DNA of 64,000 nt from an uncultured Aquimarina sp. (GCA_947500845.1 CANMTP010000004.1:62001-126000), one strand, 5' to 3'; counted from the first letter of the stretch, positions 26,655 through 35,504 are shown. Made by a program: numbers and translations. The notes: generated from the letters alone by a model not told the origin.

Positions 26655-27911
26655 ATGATTAAAGTAACAAAAATTGGAATTATCACATTTATTCTACTAT
26701 CCTTTGGATTTTCTATCCCTTATCCCATTGATGGATATGAGCAAACGGGTATAGCAAGGTTATATAGACTGTATAAAATGCAGCTGGACAGTATTGAAAA
26801 TAGAAGAATACCTGTTGGAGCGTACAAAAAATTAGCCGATATCAAACTCAATTTACTTGAACGAAAAAATGATAGCTTGAGGAAAATTCTTATCGAAGAT
26901 GAAGCATTTGAAAAGAAGATGAATACGTTATTCCCAGGCAGAGGATACTCTGCTACTATTCTGGATATGAGTAATCCGGATAGTCTGAAATATGCGGCAT
27001 TTAGGGAAAATAAAGGTTATCAACCAGGTAGTGTAGGTAAAATAGCAGTATTAAATGCCCTTTTTGTACAATTACAAAAACTCTGCCCAGACTCGTGGGA
27101 GGCCAGGACGGCACTATTACGCAATAAACGTGTTAAAGCAAGGTATTGGGGAACCGGCGATCACCATACCATACCTATTTATAATATTGAAACAGATAAA
27201 TTAATTAAGAGAAGAGTTAGGGCCAGTGATGAGTTCTCATTGTATGAATGGGCCGATCATATGGTATCTGTTAGTAATAATGGAGCAGCGAGTGTAGTTT
27301 GGAGGGAAGCTATTCTTATGGCTGCATTCAAAGAACGGTATGAAAATCTTACCGAAGAGGAGGCAGAAAACTATTTCAAAGAAACACCCCGCGACTCGCT
27401 TACCGATTTTGCTATTGACTTGGTAAATGAACCTTTACGTGAACTAGGAATAACCAAAGATGAATGGAGGCTTGGGAAATTGTTCACAGGAGCGGCAGGA
27501 AGGTATGTTGGCAGGAAAGGAGGAAGTATAGGAACTCCTGTCGGATTGATGAAGTATCTAATTAGATTAGAACAAGGTAATGTAGTGGATGCAAAATCCA
27601 GTCTTGAGATCAAAAGAATGTTGTACTTAACCGATCGTAGAATACGATATGCCAAATCTAGAAGGTTAGACAGCGCTGCCGTATATTTCAAATCTGGTAG
27701 TTTTTATAAATGTGATCGAGAAAAAGATCCAAATTGTTCAAGCTACGCTGGAAATGTATTTAATTATATGAATTCTGTAATTATCGTAGAGCAACCCAAT
27801 AACACCAAATACATAGTATGTTTGATGACTAACGTGCTTAATAAAAATTCTGCTGGTGCCCATATGTACTTAGCATCAAAAATTGATAAGGCAATTCAAT
27901 CCAAAGATTGA
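26655..27911 (+). CDS. Secreted serine hydrolase, class A beta-lactamase-like fold
   Basis: The 418-aa protein has an N-terminal signal segment and the penicillin-recognising enzyme motifs: SxxK as S126-VGK in QPGSVGKIAVL, SxN as S207-N-N in VSVSNNGA, and KSG at K346 in FKSGSFYK. It is longer than true class A beta-lactamases, with a helical N-terminal extension, so a peptidase or esterase role is as likely as antibiotic hydrolysis. It is coupled to the dikinase-like gene (3-bp gap) and overlaps the convergent transporter gene by 16 bp. Confidence 0.82.
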   Translation: MIKVTKIGIITFILLSFGFSIPYPIDGYEQTGIARLYRLYKMQLDSIENRRIPVGAYKKLADIKLNLLERKNDSLRKILIEDEAFEKKMNTLFPGRGYSATILDMSNPDSLKYAAFRENKGYQPGSVGKIAVLNALFVQLQKLCPDSWEARTALLRNKRVKARYWGTGDHHTIPIYNIETDKLIKRRVRASDEFSLYEWADHMVSVSNNGAASVVWREAILMAAFKERYENLTEEEAENYFKETPRDSLTDFAIDLVNEPLRELGITKDEWRLGKLFTGAAGRYVGRKGGSIGTPVGLMKYLIRLEQGNVVDAKSSLEIKRMLYLTDRRIRYAKSRRLDSAAVYFKSGSFYKCDREKDPNCSSYAGNVFNYMNSVIIVEQPNNTKYIVCLMTNVLNKNSAGAHMYLASKIDKAIQSKD

Positions 27912-30733
27912 GCCACTGTATCTAAAGTAATAGTTTCTATCGCAGTCTTTGAAAACAAACGAACTTTCTCACTTTTGTGTTTCAGTAATGGTCGTATGTA
28001 CTTGAGGTTTTTAGAATCCTGAGAATATCTCATTAAATTTAAAATCGCTAGTTTAATCTGTTCGCCTCTGTTTTTTAATAGATAAACAAGACATTTCTGC
28101 TTAGTAGGAAAGAATTTCTTTATTTGAATAGAACCTGATACTATTTGACTTTCCAAAAGGGGTAATAACGCAGACTTCAATCTCATTTCTAATAAATTAT
28201 CTAAAAACTCAATGGCATTTGCCTTCGTCTCAGGCTCATCACTAGACCATCCAATATAGGCCATTTCAACATCAGTAGATGTATATTTTAAGCTTAGAAG
28301 TTTAAAAATACAGATAAAACCTTTTTCTTTTTGTGATTGTAGCAGTTCTAATAGATTTTCATGAGCTACTCGGTTTTCCAAAAACAAATCAGAATGTTCT
28401 TCTACTATTTCTGACTGTTCCTTTAATTTATTTTGAATAATCTGAATAGCATTTATAGTGCGTTGATAAATTTTGATTTCTTTTAGAACTAAAGTGGTAA
28501 TTTTTTTTTGGTTAAAAATTAGTTTTTTATTGTTTCTTTGCAGCTTATTTAGTGCTTTAGCAGCTTCTAGCCTTGTTAAAACTTCTTTACTTAATAACAA
28601 CCTAAAAAGAACCGATACTGAGTTTTGTGTGTTAAATGCTGTTACGACTTTAGGAATTTGTCGTTGTACAGAAGCCTGTAAGGTTTCACTTTTATCTAAT
28701 TTCAGTATAGTTTTATTAATTTCTTCTCCATAGTTCTTCAGAGCTTTAATTGTTTTTTTTCTGAAACGTTTCTTAGCCAGAAAATTAAATAGACGCTCCA
28801 CAAAAATATCTTCAGAAGTTATTCCTGCAGCCTTTATAGCATGCTCTACGATGTAGGGATTGGTATGTTCAAAATAAACAGAAATATAGGAATAAAACTG
28901 CGTCATCTTTGCGTAGGCTACTGTAATTAACATTTCTGCGATCTCTTCAATACGATGCTCATTAGTTGGCATAATAAGTTCTTGAATTTTCTCTTCTATC
29001 CTATTCTTTAATCTATATTTCTTGGCAAGACTAGTATTGCTACTTGATTCTTTGGCCAAACATAGTAATGCCGCATTTCCTATATAATCATCTTTATGAT
29101 CCAGAAAAGAGGTGAAAATATCTTGGGTTTTCAAGGCAGTATGTTCTAGAAGATAATCCATAGCAGCATATACTGTTTCGTCATCTTTAATATAAATAAG
29201 TTTTTCTATTTTATGTGCTGCAGTTCCTTTGTCAAAAAAATATAAATGTTGGATTGCAAGTCTCTTTATTTTATGCGAAGGATGATCTAATAGATTAATA
29301 ATACTTTCTTTGAAAGGTTTTACAGATGTATCACTTAAATTAGTAAGGAGGTTTATAATTTCTTTCTCTGTACCCTTGGTTAAGACCTTTGTAACTACAT
29401 GTAAAGAATTTTTCCTTTCTGAGGTTCTTTCCTGACTCTCGCTTAATGAATTTTGAATATTAATCCTGAAAGAGTTGAAATACTCCCCTCTTAATCGATA
29501 TATTAACAATATCCATACAAAAAGAAATAATATAGTAATTATAGAGATATAGGGTGTGGTTAGATCCAACCTTCTAATTACAAAAATAAGCAATAACCCA
29601 GCCAATCCTGTAGCCAAACTATCTACTACTACATCTATGTATGACTTTGCCTGCTTTTTTATTCGATGTGGAATTGGCATGATCGCCAACTCTATTGAAG
29701 CTTTATTAATAGATTGTTTAAAACTACCATCGATCCCTTTAATAAGTACCATAACCCATAACTCTGGAATTGTTAGAAACAACAAACTACCCAATGCTAT
29801 TCCTAATGGCAGAATTAATAACGAAGAAGAAACACCTAAAAATGTTATAATTCTATTGGTAATAAATAATTGAATACATAATGCTACTACACTAAAGGTA
29901 GAAAACCAAAATCCAAAAAATGAAGCTAAATGATCTGCATCCAAGATGACTCTATTTGCAAAATCACTGAACTGAAAATCTACTAACTTAGCAATAAAAA
30001 CACCTATACCAGTAATTAGTGCCAAATACATGAGATGTTTAGATCGAACAATTAGTTTGATCGATGAACTATAACTTCTAGTATCATTTTGTTGGCGTTG
30101 TTTTTTTGTATAATTATTCAGCTTTTTAATTTTAGTCTTCCAAATTAGAAGAAGCAAAGGGATACAACTGAAAATTATAATACCCGCTAACAATACCACG
30201 TATTTGCTTCCTAGATGTGTTGCTATGATCGAAGTAAGGTATCCCCCAAATATACCTCCAACAATAGCACCCGCACCAATAAAACCGAAAAGTCGCTTTG
30301 CCTCTCTTGCGTTGTAGACCATATTCGCAATGATCCAAAATTGTGAAGTCGTTAAAACAGCAAAAAGAGAAACTATTACATAATAAAAGTATAGCAAGAA
30401 CTCAGAGGTTATTGAATCTACATCCATCAAAAAACCTAGTGCTAAAAAAAAGAAGCTAAATAATAATAAACTAAGTATGGTAATGGTTCTTATAGAAAAA
30501 CTATGAATAGTTTTATTATAAAAATAAGAACTCAAAATTGCAGCAAAAGCTACTAGAATATATCCAATTGGTAATTGATCTCCGCCCAATTGTGAAAGAA
30601 AAATGGCATTTACCGTTGGTTTAATTAATAATAATGCCGTAATAATCAAAAAAATGTACAACTGCATTAAAAAAGAGATGTAAATTTCACCATCTCTAAT
30701 ATTGAAAACCTTTTTAAAAATATCTCTTAGCAT
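27896..30733 (-). CDS. ADP/ATP-translocase-family (NTT/Npt-like) transporter fused to HEAT-like repeats
   Basis: The 945-aa protein has about twelve membrane segments in residues 1-430, including the family stretch AKRLFGFIGAGAIVGGIFGG and the later KKQAKSYIDVVVDSLATGLAG, as in nucleotide transporters of the NTT/Npt group. Residues about 440-945 are helical repeats of HEAT type (for example HPSHKIKRLAIQHLYFF, KSEKVRLFSKTAIETI). Classical members exchange ATP for ADP in intracellular bacteria; the substrate of free-living Bacteroidota members is not established. It follows the second serine hydrolase gene by 15 bp on the same strand. Confidence 0.82.
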   Translation of the reverse strand: MLRDIFKKVFNIRDGEIYISFLMQLYIFLIITALLLIKPTVNAIFLSQLGGDQLPIGYILVAFAAILSSYFYNKTIHSFSIRTITILSLLLFSFFFLALGFLMDVDSITSEFLLYFYYVIVSLFAVLTTSQFWIIANMVYNAREAKRLFGFIGAGAIVGGIFGGYLTSIIATHLGSKYVVLLAGIIIFSCIPLLLLIWKTKIKKLNNYTKKQRQQNDTRSYSSSIKLIVRSKHLMYLALITGIGVFIAKLVDFQFSDFANRVILDADHLASFFGFWFSTFSVVALCIQLFITNRIITFLGVSSSLLILPLGIALGSLLFLTIPELWVMVLIKGIDGSFKQSINKASIELAIMPIPHRIKKQAKSYIDVVVDSLATGLAGLLLIFVIRRLDLTTPYISIITILFLFVWILLIYRLRGEYFNSFRINIQNSLSESQERTSERKNSLHVVTKVLTKGTEKEIINLLTNLSDTSVKPFKESIINLLDHPSHKIKRLAIQHLYFFDKGTAAHKIEKLIYIKDDETVYAAMDYLLEHTALKTQDIFTSFLDHKDDYIGNAALLCLAKESSSNTSLAKKYRLKNRIEEKIQELIMPTNEHRIEEIAEMLITVAYAKMTQFYSYISVYFEHTNPYIVEHAIKAAGITSEDIFVERLFNFLAKKRFRKKTIKALKNYGEEINKTILKLDKSETLQASVQRQIPKVVTAFNTQNSVSVLFRLLLSKEVLTRLEAAKALNKLQRNNKKLIFNQKKITTLVLKEIKIYQRTINAIQIIQNKLKEQSEIVEEHSDLFLENRVAHENLLELLQSQKEKGFICIFKLLSLKYTSTDVEMAYIGWSSDEPETKANAIEFLDNLLEMRLKSALLPLLESQIVSGSIQIKKFFPTKQKCLVYLLKNRGEQIKLAILNLMRYSQDSKNLKYIRPLLKHKSEKVRLFSKTAIETITLDTVAQSLD

Positions 30734-30748
30734 ATCGCTAAGATATTA

Positions 30749-31660
30749 TCAAGGTCCTTCTGAACGTGACTTTTTCAAAACTTTTTCTAGCGGTATTACT
30801 AAATCTCTAATGATTTGCTCACCATAGGTATCTTCAATGAGAGCGACAATTATGTATCGTCGCTTTGGTCCCCATACTAACACAGAATCGGAATGGTAGT
30901 TTTTCCATGATCCCGATTTTCTGTACAAATCAGCTTCAGGAGCAATTTTATCTAAAGTATTCACGAATTTATGATGTAATGCAGGAGTTTTCATAATTTC
31001 CAGCATTTGCTTAGATCGTTCTGTACTAACTAGGTTTCCCATTACCAATTGATAATAAAAACTACAAACTTGCCGTGTTGTAGCAGCATGACTTAGCCCT
31101 TTAATTGGATCCGGATATCTCTTCCCTCCGGCAGCATATCGTTTACCAACCCAAAGGCCCCCACCAACTTCTTCATCATATAATTTATTTTTAGGGCCAC
31201 GTAAAACTTTTTCAATTTTTTCATATCCAAGGCGATCGATCATTCTGGTTGAAGCCTTGTTATTGGATTTACTGATCATCAGACGTAAATCATTTTGAAT
31301 TTCTTCTGAATCTTTTAATTCACCATTCTCTATTGCATCCATTGCAGTTAAAAGAATAGCTATCTTGGGTAAACTTGCAGCGTACATCATGAAATCATCG
31401 TTGAGCCCGGCATATCTTATGTCCTCTATTCTGGTAAGATCTACGACGCCTATAGACATTTTTTCCCTAACTACCAGTGAGTTCCATTTTGGATTGGAAC
31501 ATATTTCTGTCTCCAAAATATGCTGCAATTCATTATTTTGTAATTCTTTTATAGGTTTTATGCTGTCTACGATCTTTACAGGAAGCTCTGATTGAGCAAA
31601 TCCTTCAAGTATGACAAGTAATAAGAATAATATTAATAATTTCTGTTTTTTAAAATACAT
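30749..31660 (-). CDS. Secreted serine hydrolase, class A beta-lactamase-like (second copy)
   Basis: The 303-aa protein starts with a signal peptide ending in EGFAQ. It has S96-LPK (SxxK) in YAASLPKIAIL, S132-N-N (SxN) in ISKSNNKAS and K248-SG in YRKSGSWKN. Length is close to class A beta-lactamases, but the omega-loop ExxLN motif is not seen, so it could be a peptidase. ATG at 31660 is chosen over an in-frame TTG at 31675. It is the first gene of the unit with the transporter and a distant paralogue of the 26655 gene. Confidence 0.84.
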   Translation of the reverse strand: MYFKKQKLLILFLLLVILEGFAQSELPVKIVDSIKPIKELQNNELQHILETEICSNPKWNSLVVREKMSIGVVDLTRIEDIRYAGLNDDFMMYAASLPKIAILLTAMDAIENGELKDSEEIQNDLRLMISKSNNKASTRMIDRLGYEKIEKVLRGPKNKLYDEEVGGGLWVGKRYAAGGKRYPDPIKGLSHAATTRQVCSFYYQLVMGNLVSTERSKQMLEIMKTPALHHKFVNTLDKIAPEADLYRKSGSWKNYHSDSVLVWGPKRRYIIVALIEDTYGEQIIRDLVIPLEKVLKKSRSEGP

Positions 31661-31907
31661 AGATTTTGATTTCAATTTGAGTTACAGTATAATTTATAAA
31701 ATTGAATGAAGCTCGCAAATGATAAACCTTAAAGTTTTATTAACATCTCTTCAAAACACTTGCCAATGATGTTGATTAACGAAAAGTTAACTAAATTTTT
31801 AAGATTTATTTTCCTATAAAAATTGAAAAACCTTTAAGTAATCAACCAAAATCTTAGAATTATTTAATATCGTTTCGTTACTTTTAAATAATAAAAATCA
31901 AAATATT

Positions 31908-32111
31908 ATGAATAAAACAGTGAAAATGATTCTGATAATCGTTGGACTTGTACTCTTAGGATACGGAGTTTATACGATGATTGCTCCGGAAGCTTCAGTA
32001 AGCTTTGGAGGTTTGAGTATGGAAGCCCAAGACAATACAAATTCTTACATTACGATTGGTTTAGGAGTAGTAACGTTGGCAATCACATTTTTTATGAATA
32101 AAAAAACCTAA
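31908..32111 (+). CDS. Small two-span membrane protein
   Basis: The 67-aa protein has two hydrophobic segments (MILIIVGLVLLGYGVY and YITIGLGVVTLAITFF) joined by a polar loop, ending in NKKT. It resembles DUF3185-type small membrane proteins in size and layout, but I am not sure of the family. It stands alone and is followed by a terminator hairpin. Confidence 0.72.
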   Translation: MNKTVKMILIIVGLVLLGYGVYTMIAPEASVSFGGLSMEAQDNTNSYITIGLGVVTLAITFFMNKKT

Positions 32112-32121
32112 TATAAAAATA

Positions 32122-32155
32122 TTGCCAATATGCAATTAAACTACAGTATTGGCAA
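32122..32155 (+). terminator. Probable terminator after the small membrane gene
   Basis: Arms TTGCCAATA (32122-32130) and TATTGGCAA (32147-32155) with a 16-nt loop, followed by an AT-rich tail, 10 bp after the stop at 32111. Confidence 0.6.
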
Positions 32156-32186
32156 GATTATATTTGATTAAAGTAATTATATATAT

Positions 32187-32690
32187 CTATAGGTAACTTT
32201 TTTTTAATTGAACAACTTTCATTTTTTGATCTTTAGCTTTTTTCCTATTTAATTCTTCAATTATATAACTCCCCTCAATGCCTTGAAATATTAGGTGTGT
32301 CATTAAACGAGTAATTATCTCTAAAATATCAATTGGGATGGTATCATTTTCTAAAACTATAGCACATTTATCTATAAGATCCTGGTCATGATCCAGACAC
32401 TTACAGACGATAGGGATATATTTAGTATTTTCTAGGGTTAATTTAAAATCAAGTCCTTTTTGATGAATTTTACCCTTTTTTATATAAGATATATCGGGTT
32501 TTATTTCATTAAAAGTAAGCCCTTCAACTAATTCATTTGCGTATTTATTTCTCTCCACACTTTGATGGTTCAAAAATCTTGATAGCGCCACAATTTGAAC
32601 TTCTTCTGCCGCTTCATAATATTTTTTTTCAGCTTCAAAAGTCATTTTTAGCAACTCTTGCGCTTCTTGGTATTTTTTTCTCGCATACAT
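32187..32690 (-). CDS. DUF2383-like four-helix protein (divergent)
   Basis: The 167-aa protein's N-terminal half (EAQELLKMTFEAEKKYYEAA, then ALSRFLNHQSVERNKYANEL) parallels the PA2169/DUF2383 protein at 33765 in spacing of Leu, Tyr and Ala positions. The C-terminal half differs. It starts 4 bp after the stop of the Pmp3-like gene and ends the four-gene unit with the DUF2945 pair. Function unknown. Confidence 0.65.
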   Translation of the reverse strand: MYARKKYQEAQELLKMTFEAEKKYYEAAEEVQIVALSRFLNHQSVERNKYANELVEGLTFNEIKPDISYIKKGKIHQKGLDFKLTLENTKYIPIVCKCLDHDQDLIDKCAIVLENDTIPIDILEIITRLMTHLIFQGIEGSYIIEELNRKKAKDQKMKVVQLKKSYL

Positions 32691-32694
32691 AGTT

Positions 32695-32847
32695 CTATTT
32701 ATTTACGATGAATGCATGTATTACTCCGGGAATCCAACCAATGAGAGTGAGTAATAAACTTATTAAAAAGGTAGACCCAAGCCCGTGTTTCAGAAAAACT
32801 GCTAATGGTGGTAAAAGAATGTTTAAAATAATTGTTAGTAAAGACAT
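32695..32847 (-). CDS. YqaE/Pmp3 family membrane protein
   Basis: A complete 50-codon frame from ATG at 32847 to TAG at 32695-32697 encodes two hydrophobic helices with the Pmp3 signature: ILLPPLAVFLKHGLG, then LLLTLIGWIPGVIHAFIV. These tiny proteolipids respond to salt and membrane stress in bacteria, yeast and plants. The GWIPGxIHA motif makes assignment firm. It lies between the second DUF2945 gene (58 bp) and the DUF2383-like gene (4 bp). Confidence 0.9.
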   Translation of the reverse strand: MSLLTIILNILLPPLAVFLKHGLGSTFLISLLLTLIGWIPGVIHAFIVNK

Positions 32848-32905
32848 AATGTGAATATTTGACGATTAGTGTATAAATTTTTATTGAAAATAATTAAAGA
32901 ATGAT

Positions 32906-33118
32906 TCAATCGACCAGCTCTACTTCATTATCGTTTCGAAGAACATGTTGTCCATTGGCAAGTTTGATATAAAGCGCTTTCCCAGCGGTATTATATTTAA
33001 CAAAATGATCATTCTTAATTTTGTTTGTAAGTTTATATTCGTACGTTTCTTCTACAGTACCATAGGAAATCTGATTAACTCCTTCTTTCCATCGTACCAG
33101 TGTTCCTTTTCTTATCAT
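32906..33118 (-). CDS. DUF2945 (HVA1/Tudor-like) protein, copy 2
   Basis: The 70-aa protein has the DUF2945 layout of a small SH3/Tudor-like barrel: KGTLVRWKEG, then YGTVEETY, then GKALYIKLANGQHVLRNDNEVELV. It is a tandem paralogue of the gene at 33149 (30-bp gap). The family is stress-linked and of unknown function. Confidence 0.85.
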   Translation of the reverse strand: MIRKGTLVRWKEGVNQISYGTVEETYEYKLTNKIKNDHFVKYNTAGKALYIKLANGQHVLRNDNEVELVD

Positions 33119-33148
33119 AACATATTAGTTTTAAAAGTTGATTTTTAA

Positions 33149-33361
33149 TTATTCTACTCTTTCTACTTCACTCTCACTTTTGAGAACATAATCTCCATCC
33201 TCCTGCTTTATGTATAGCGCTTTATCATTTTCCTCTCCGTTTCTGGTAACTTCTGTTCCTTTAATAGTCTTGGTGACTTTTTCAGTATATGTTTCTTCTA
33301 CGGTTCCGGTGGCGGATCCTTCACCCCAATTCCATTTTACTTTAGTTCCTTGTCGTATCAT
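33149..33361 (-). CDS. DUF2945 (HVA1/Tudor-like) protein, copy 1
   Basis: The 70-aa protein reads QGTKVKWNWGEGSATGTVEE and later DKALYIKQEDGDYVLKSESEV, aligning over the full length with its neighbour. Lys-and-Trp placement GxxVxW...GxV is the DUF2945 hallmark. It is the first gene of the unit with copy 2, the Pmp3-like gene and the DUF2383-like gene. A promoter-like box lies 47 bp upstream. Confidence 0.86.
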   Translation of the reverse strand: MIRQGTKVKWNWGEGSATGTVEETYTEKVTKTIKGTEVTRNGEENDKALYIKQEDGDYVLKSESEVERVE

Positions 33362-33407
33362 AATTTTTATTTTTTGCCAATATCTTAAAGAATTGTTGAT
33401 TTTATGC

Positions 33408-33420
33408 GCATTATCAAATC
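33408..33420 (-). promoter_or_regulatory. Putative promoter element of the DUF2945 operon
   Basis: The minus strand reads GATTTGATAATGC, identical over 13 nt to the element before the rhodopsin gene and placed at nearly the same distance (47 bp) from the start codon. The TAnnTTTG match is partial (TTGATTTG). Confidence 0.35.
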
Positions 33421-33561
33421 AATCATTAACTCTATAAGCTATCGTTAAACAAAAGGTAATGCACAAAAAAATGTTAAAATCTAAATGAGTTAATCTTTGA
33501 TTTTTTTAAACAAATTAAAGCCTATCTACCTAGCTATCTTCGACAAATAAAAACCAACAAT

Positions 33562-33720
33562 ATGACACTAGAATTACTTTTGTATATAGTTAACACGTTT
33601 GCAGTGGCTGTAGTTGCTGTAGTTGTGAGTGGCTTGATCAGGAAAAAAATGAAAAACACATTACATATAACACGCAAAAAAATTACTGTTTCAATAAACG
33701 ACAAGGATATCAAACAGTGA
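33562..33720 (+). CDS. Small membrane protein with charged tail, 52 aa
   Basis: A complete frame from ATG at 33562 to TGA at 33718-33720 encodes one hydrophobic span (LLLYIVNTFAVAVVAVVVSG) followed by a basic tail (LIRKKMKNTLHITRKKIT). It lies 44 bp before the DUF2383 gene on the same strand, so the two may be co-transcribed. Family unknown. Confidence 0.6.
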   Translation: MTLELLLYIVNTFAVAVVAVVVSGLIRKKMKNTLHITRKKITVSINDKDIKQ

Positions 33721-33764
33721 ATAGGGCTATTTAATTTTAAATATTAACTCAAAAAAATAACATT

Positions 33765-34214
33765 ATGACAACGTATTCTAAAGAAGTTGGAAATAAACTA
33801 AATGATTTATTAGAAAAAACCTATGATGCCGAAAAGGGTTTTAAAAAAGCAGCAGAGAATGTTGATCACTCCGGGCTTAAGAATTATTTTAACCAAAAAG
33901 CGCAACAACGATATGATTTTGGTCACGAATTGAAAGATGAAATCAAGGCTTTTGGTCAAGATGTGGATAAAGGTGGAAGTATTACAGGATCTGCACATAG
34001 AACTTGGATGGACGTAAAAGCTCTTTTTTCTTCTGACAACGAAGAAGCTATGCTCGAAGAAGCAATTCGTGGTGAAGAAGCTTCAGTAGAAGAATATAAT
34101 GATGTTCTTTCGGAAACTACGTTACCAACAAGTACTCAAACCATCTTGATGCAACAAAAAAATAAAATTATGGATGGATTATCTTCCATAAAAAGATTAG
34201 AAGACTTAAATTAG
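33765..34214 (+). CDS. PA2169 family four-helix-bundle protein (DUF2383)
   Basis: The 149-aa helical protein matches the DUF2383/PA2169 group: LNDLLEKTYDAEKGFKKAAE, FNQKAQQRYDFGHELKDEI, then GSAHRTWMDVKALFSSDNEEAMLEEAIRGE as in family members. The fold resembles ferritin-like bundles but obvious metal ligands are sparse. It is a stress-associated protein of unknown activity. A large hairpin follows. Confidence 0.88.
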   Translation: MTTYSKEVGNKLNDLLEKTYDAEKGFKKAAENVDHSGLKNYFNQKAQQRYDFGHELKDEIKAFGQDVDKGGSITGSAHRTWMDVKALFSSDNEEAMLEEAIRGEEASVEEYNDVLSETTLPTSTQTILMQQKNKIMDGLSSIKRLEDLN

Positions 34215-34237
34215 TAGTAAAGATTTATTTTCCAAGA

Positions 34238-34317
34238 AAAAGATCATTCAGAGCGCGCACTAAACAACGCAAGAGTCTTAACGGGGGTTAAAAAAAGGCT
34301 TTTCTGAGTGATCTTTT
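34238..34317. terminator. Long-armed hairpin between convergent genes
   Basis: Arms 34238-34252 and 34303-34317 (AGATCATTCAGA against TCTGAGTGATCT, one G-U pair) enclose a 50-nt loop and end in TTTTTT on the plus strand. It lies between stops at 34214 and 34324 and could end both transcripts. The long loop is unusual for a simple terminator. Confidence 0.6.
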
Positions 34318-34323
34318 TTATTG

Positions 34324-35415
34324 CTATTCATTCTTCTCTGCCGCCTCTTGCGCATCTTCAAAATTTATTGAATCATCTGTCATTCCCTTAAAAGCCTGAA
34401 TCCAAGCATTTTCAAAAATATTAAAAATTGTTGCCCATATATCGCTTTGTACAGCGTTTAAATCTCCTTCAAGAGGTACCTTGGTGGCTAAGGTATTATT
34501 TTTATGGTTTTTTAATACAAATTTGAAAAAACCTACAAAACCTTCCCATAACGTATCGAGAAAACCATCTTCCTTACCAATAAGTTCTGCATCTACGAGC
34601 ATTGGTTTGATATATCCTTTTAAGAATCCATCTGCAATGGCGACCTCACTGTAAATATTATAGCTTCCGTTTTTAAAATCAATTCCGGCATAATGATTCG
34701 TAAAATCATTTAGGGAGGTAGCGTCGGCATTCTCTAAGGAAAATGACAGATCCATATCAGGAATAGTTTTAATAAGATCCAATTTTCCCTCCAAACTTAC
34801 TTCACCTTTGCCTATTGAAACTGCTTTAGCACTTAATACCGAGGGAAGTTTTTGATCTTTGCGAATCACATTACGCAAGTTTTGAGCCTCAAGATCTATT
34901 TGATTAAAATGTAAATCTATATTAGGATCTGCAGATAATTGTACAAATGCCGCTTTACCGTTATTAATTTGCAGTCTATTGATATCAATTGGCACCAAGT
35001 CTGTTAGTGCCTTAGTCCAATCATTGAAGTCAGGATCATCGGTTTTTTCTTTTTCCTGATCTTCAAAAACATAAGTTATTTTTGGTCGAGTCATTATAAT
35101 TTCGCTCACGATCTTACCTTTAAACAAAGATTTCCATTCTATAGAAATATCAGTTTTTTCAAAATCTAAGAACGGAACCTGAGACCCTGCGTCGATTTTA
35201 TTAAGATAAAGATTATCGATAACGTAGGCTCCCCTAAATAATGAGATGTCGATATCTTCGACCTGGCCATAATATCCGGGAATATCGGCTAATACTTCAT
35301 TTACATATTTTTTAACATAATATGGCAACAATAATCTGGCAATTATCAAAAAGAGAATAATCGCAGTTGGAATTACAAATCGTTTTCTTTTATAAATTTT
35401 TTTATTCCCTTTCAT
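34324..35415 (-). CDS. DUF748 / AsmA-like membrane-anchored protein
   Basis: The 363-aa protein has a basic N-terminus, one membrane segment (FVIPTAIILFLIIARLLLPYY) and a periplasmic region with AsmA/DUF748 features: IDISLFRGAYVIDNLYLNK, then LDFEKTDISIEWKSLFKGK and IDINRLQINNGKAAFVQL. AsmA-like proteins are linked to lipid transport and envelope integrity. It is shorter than full AsmA. Exact role unknown. Confidence 0.82.
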   Translation of the reverse strand: MKGNKKIYKRKRFVIPTAIILFLIIARLLLPYYVKKYVNEVLADIPGYYGQVEDIDISLFRGAYVIDNLYLNKIDAGSQVPFLDFEKTDISIEWKSLFKGKIVSEIIMTRPKITYVFEDQEKEKTDDPDFNDWTKALTDLVPIDINRLQINNGKAAFVQLSADPNIDLHFNQIDLEAQNLRNVIRKDQKLPSVLSAKAVSIGKGEVSLEGKLDLIKTIPDMDLSFSLENADATSLNDFTNHYAGIDFKNGSYNIYSEVAIADGFLKGYIKPMLVDAELIGKEDGFLDTLWEGFVGFFKFVLKNHKNNTLATKVPLEGDLNAVQSDIWATIFNIFENAWIQAFKGMTDDSINFEDAQEAAEKNE

Positions 35416-35451
35416 ATCTTTCTTACTTAAAAATTAAATTTTTGAAATCAA

Positions 35452-35481
35452 AAAAGAGGTTGTCCCCGAACAACCTCTTTT
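35452..35481 (-). terminator. Rho-independent terminator after the DUF3332 gene
   Basis: Arms 35452-35463 and 35470-35481 (AAAAGAGGTTGT/ACAACCTCTTTT) pair perfectly around a 6-nt loop. On the minus strand the stem ends in TTTTT, 23 bp after the stop at 35505. Confidence 0.85.
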
Positions 35482-35504
35482 AATATTACAATCTAAATAT
35501 AATC

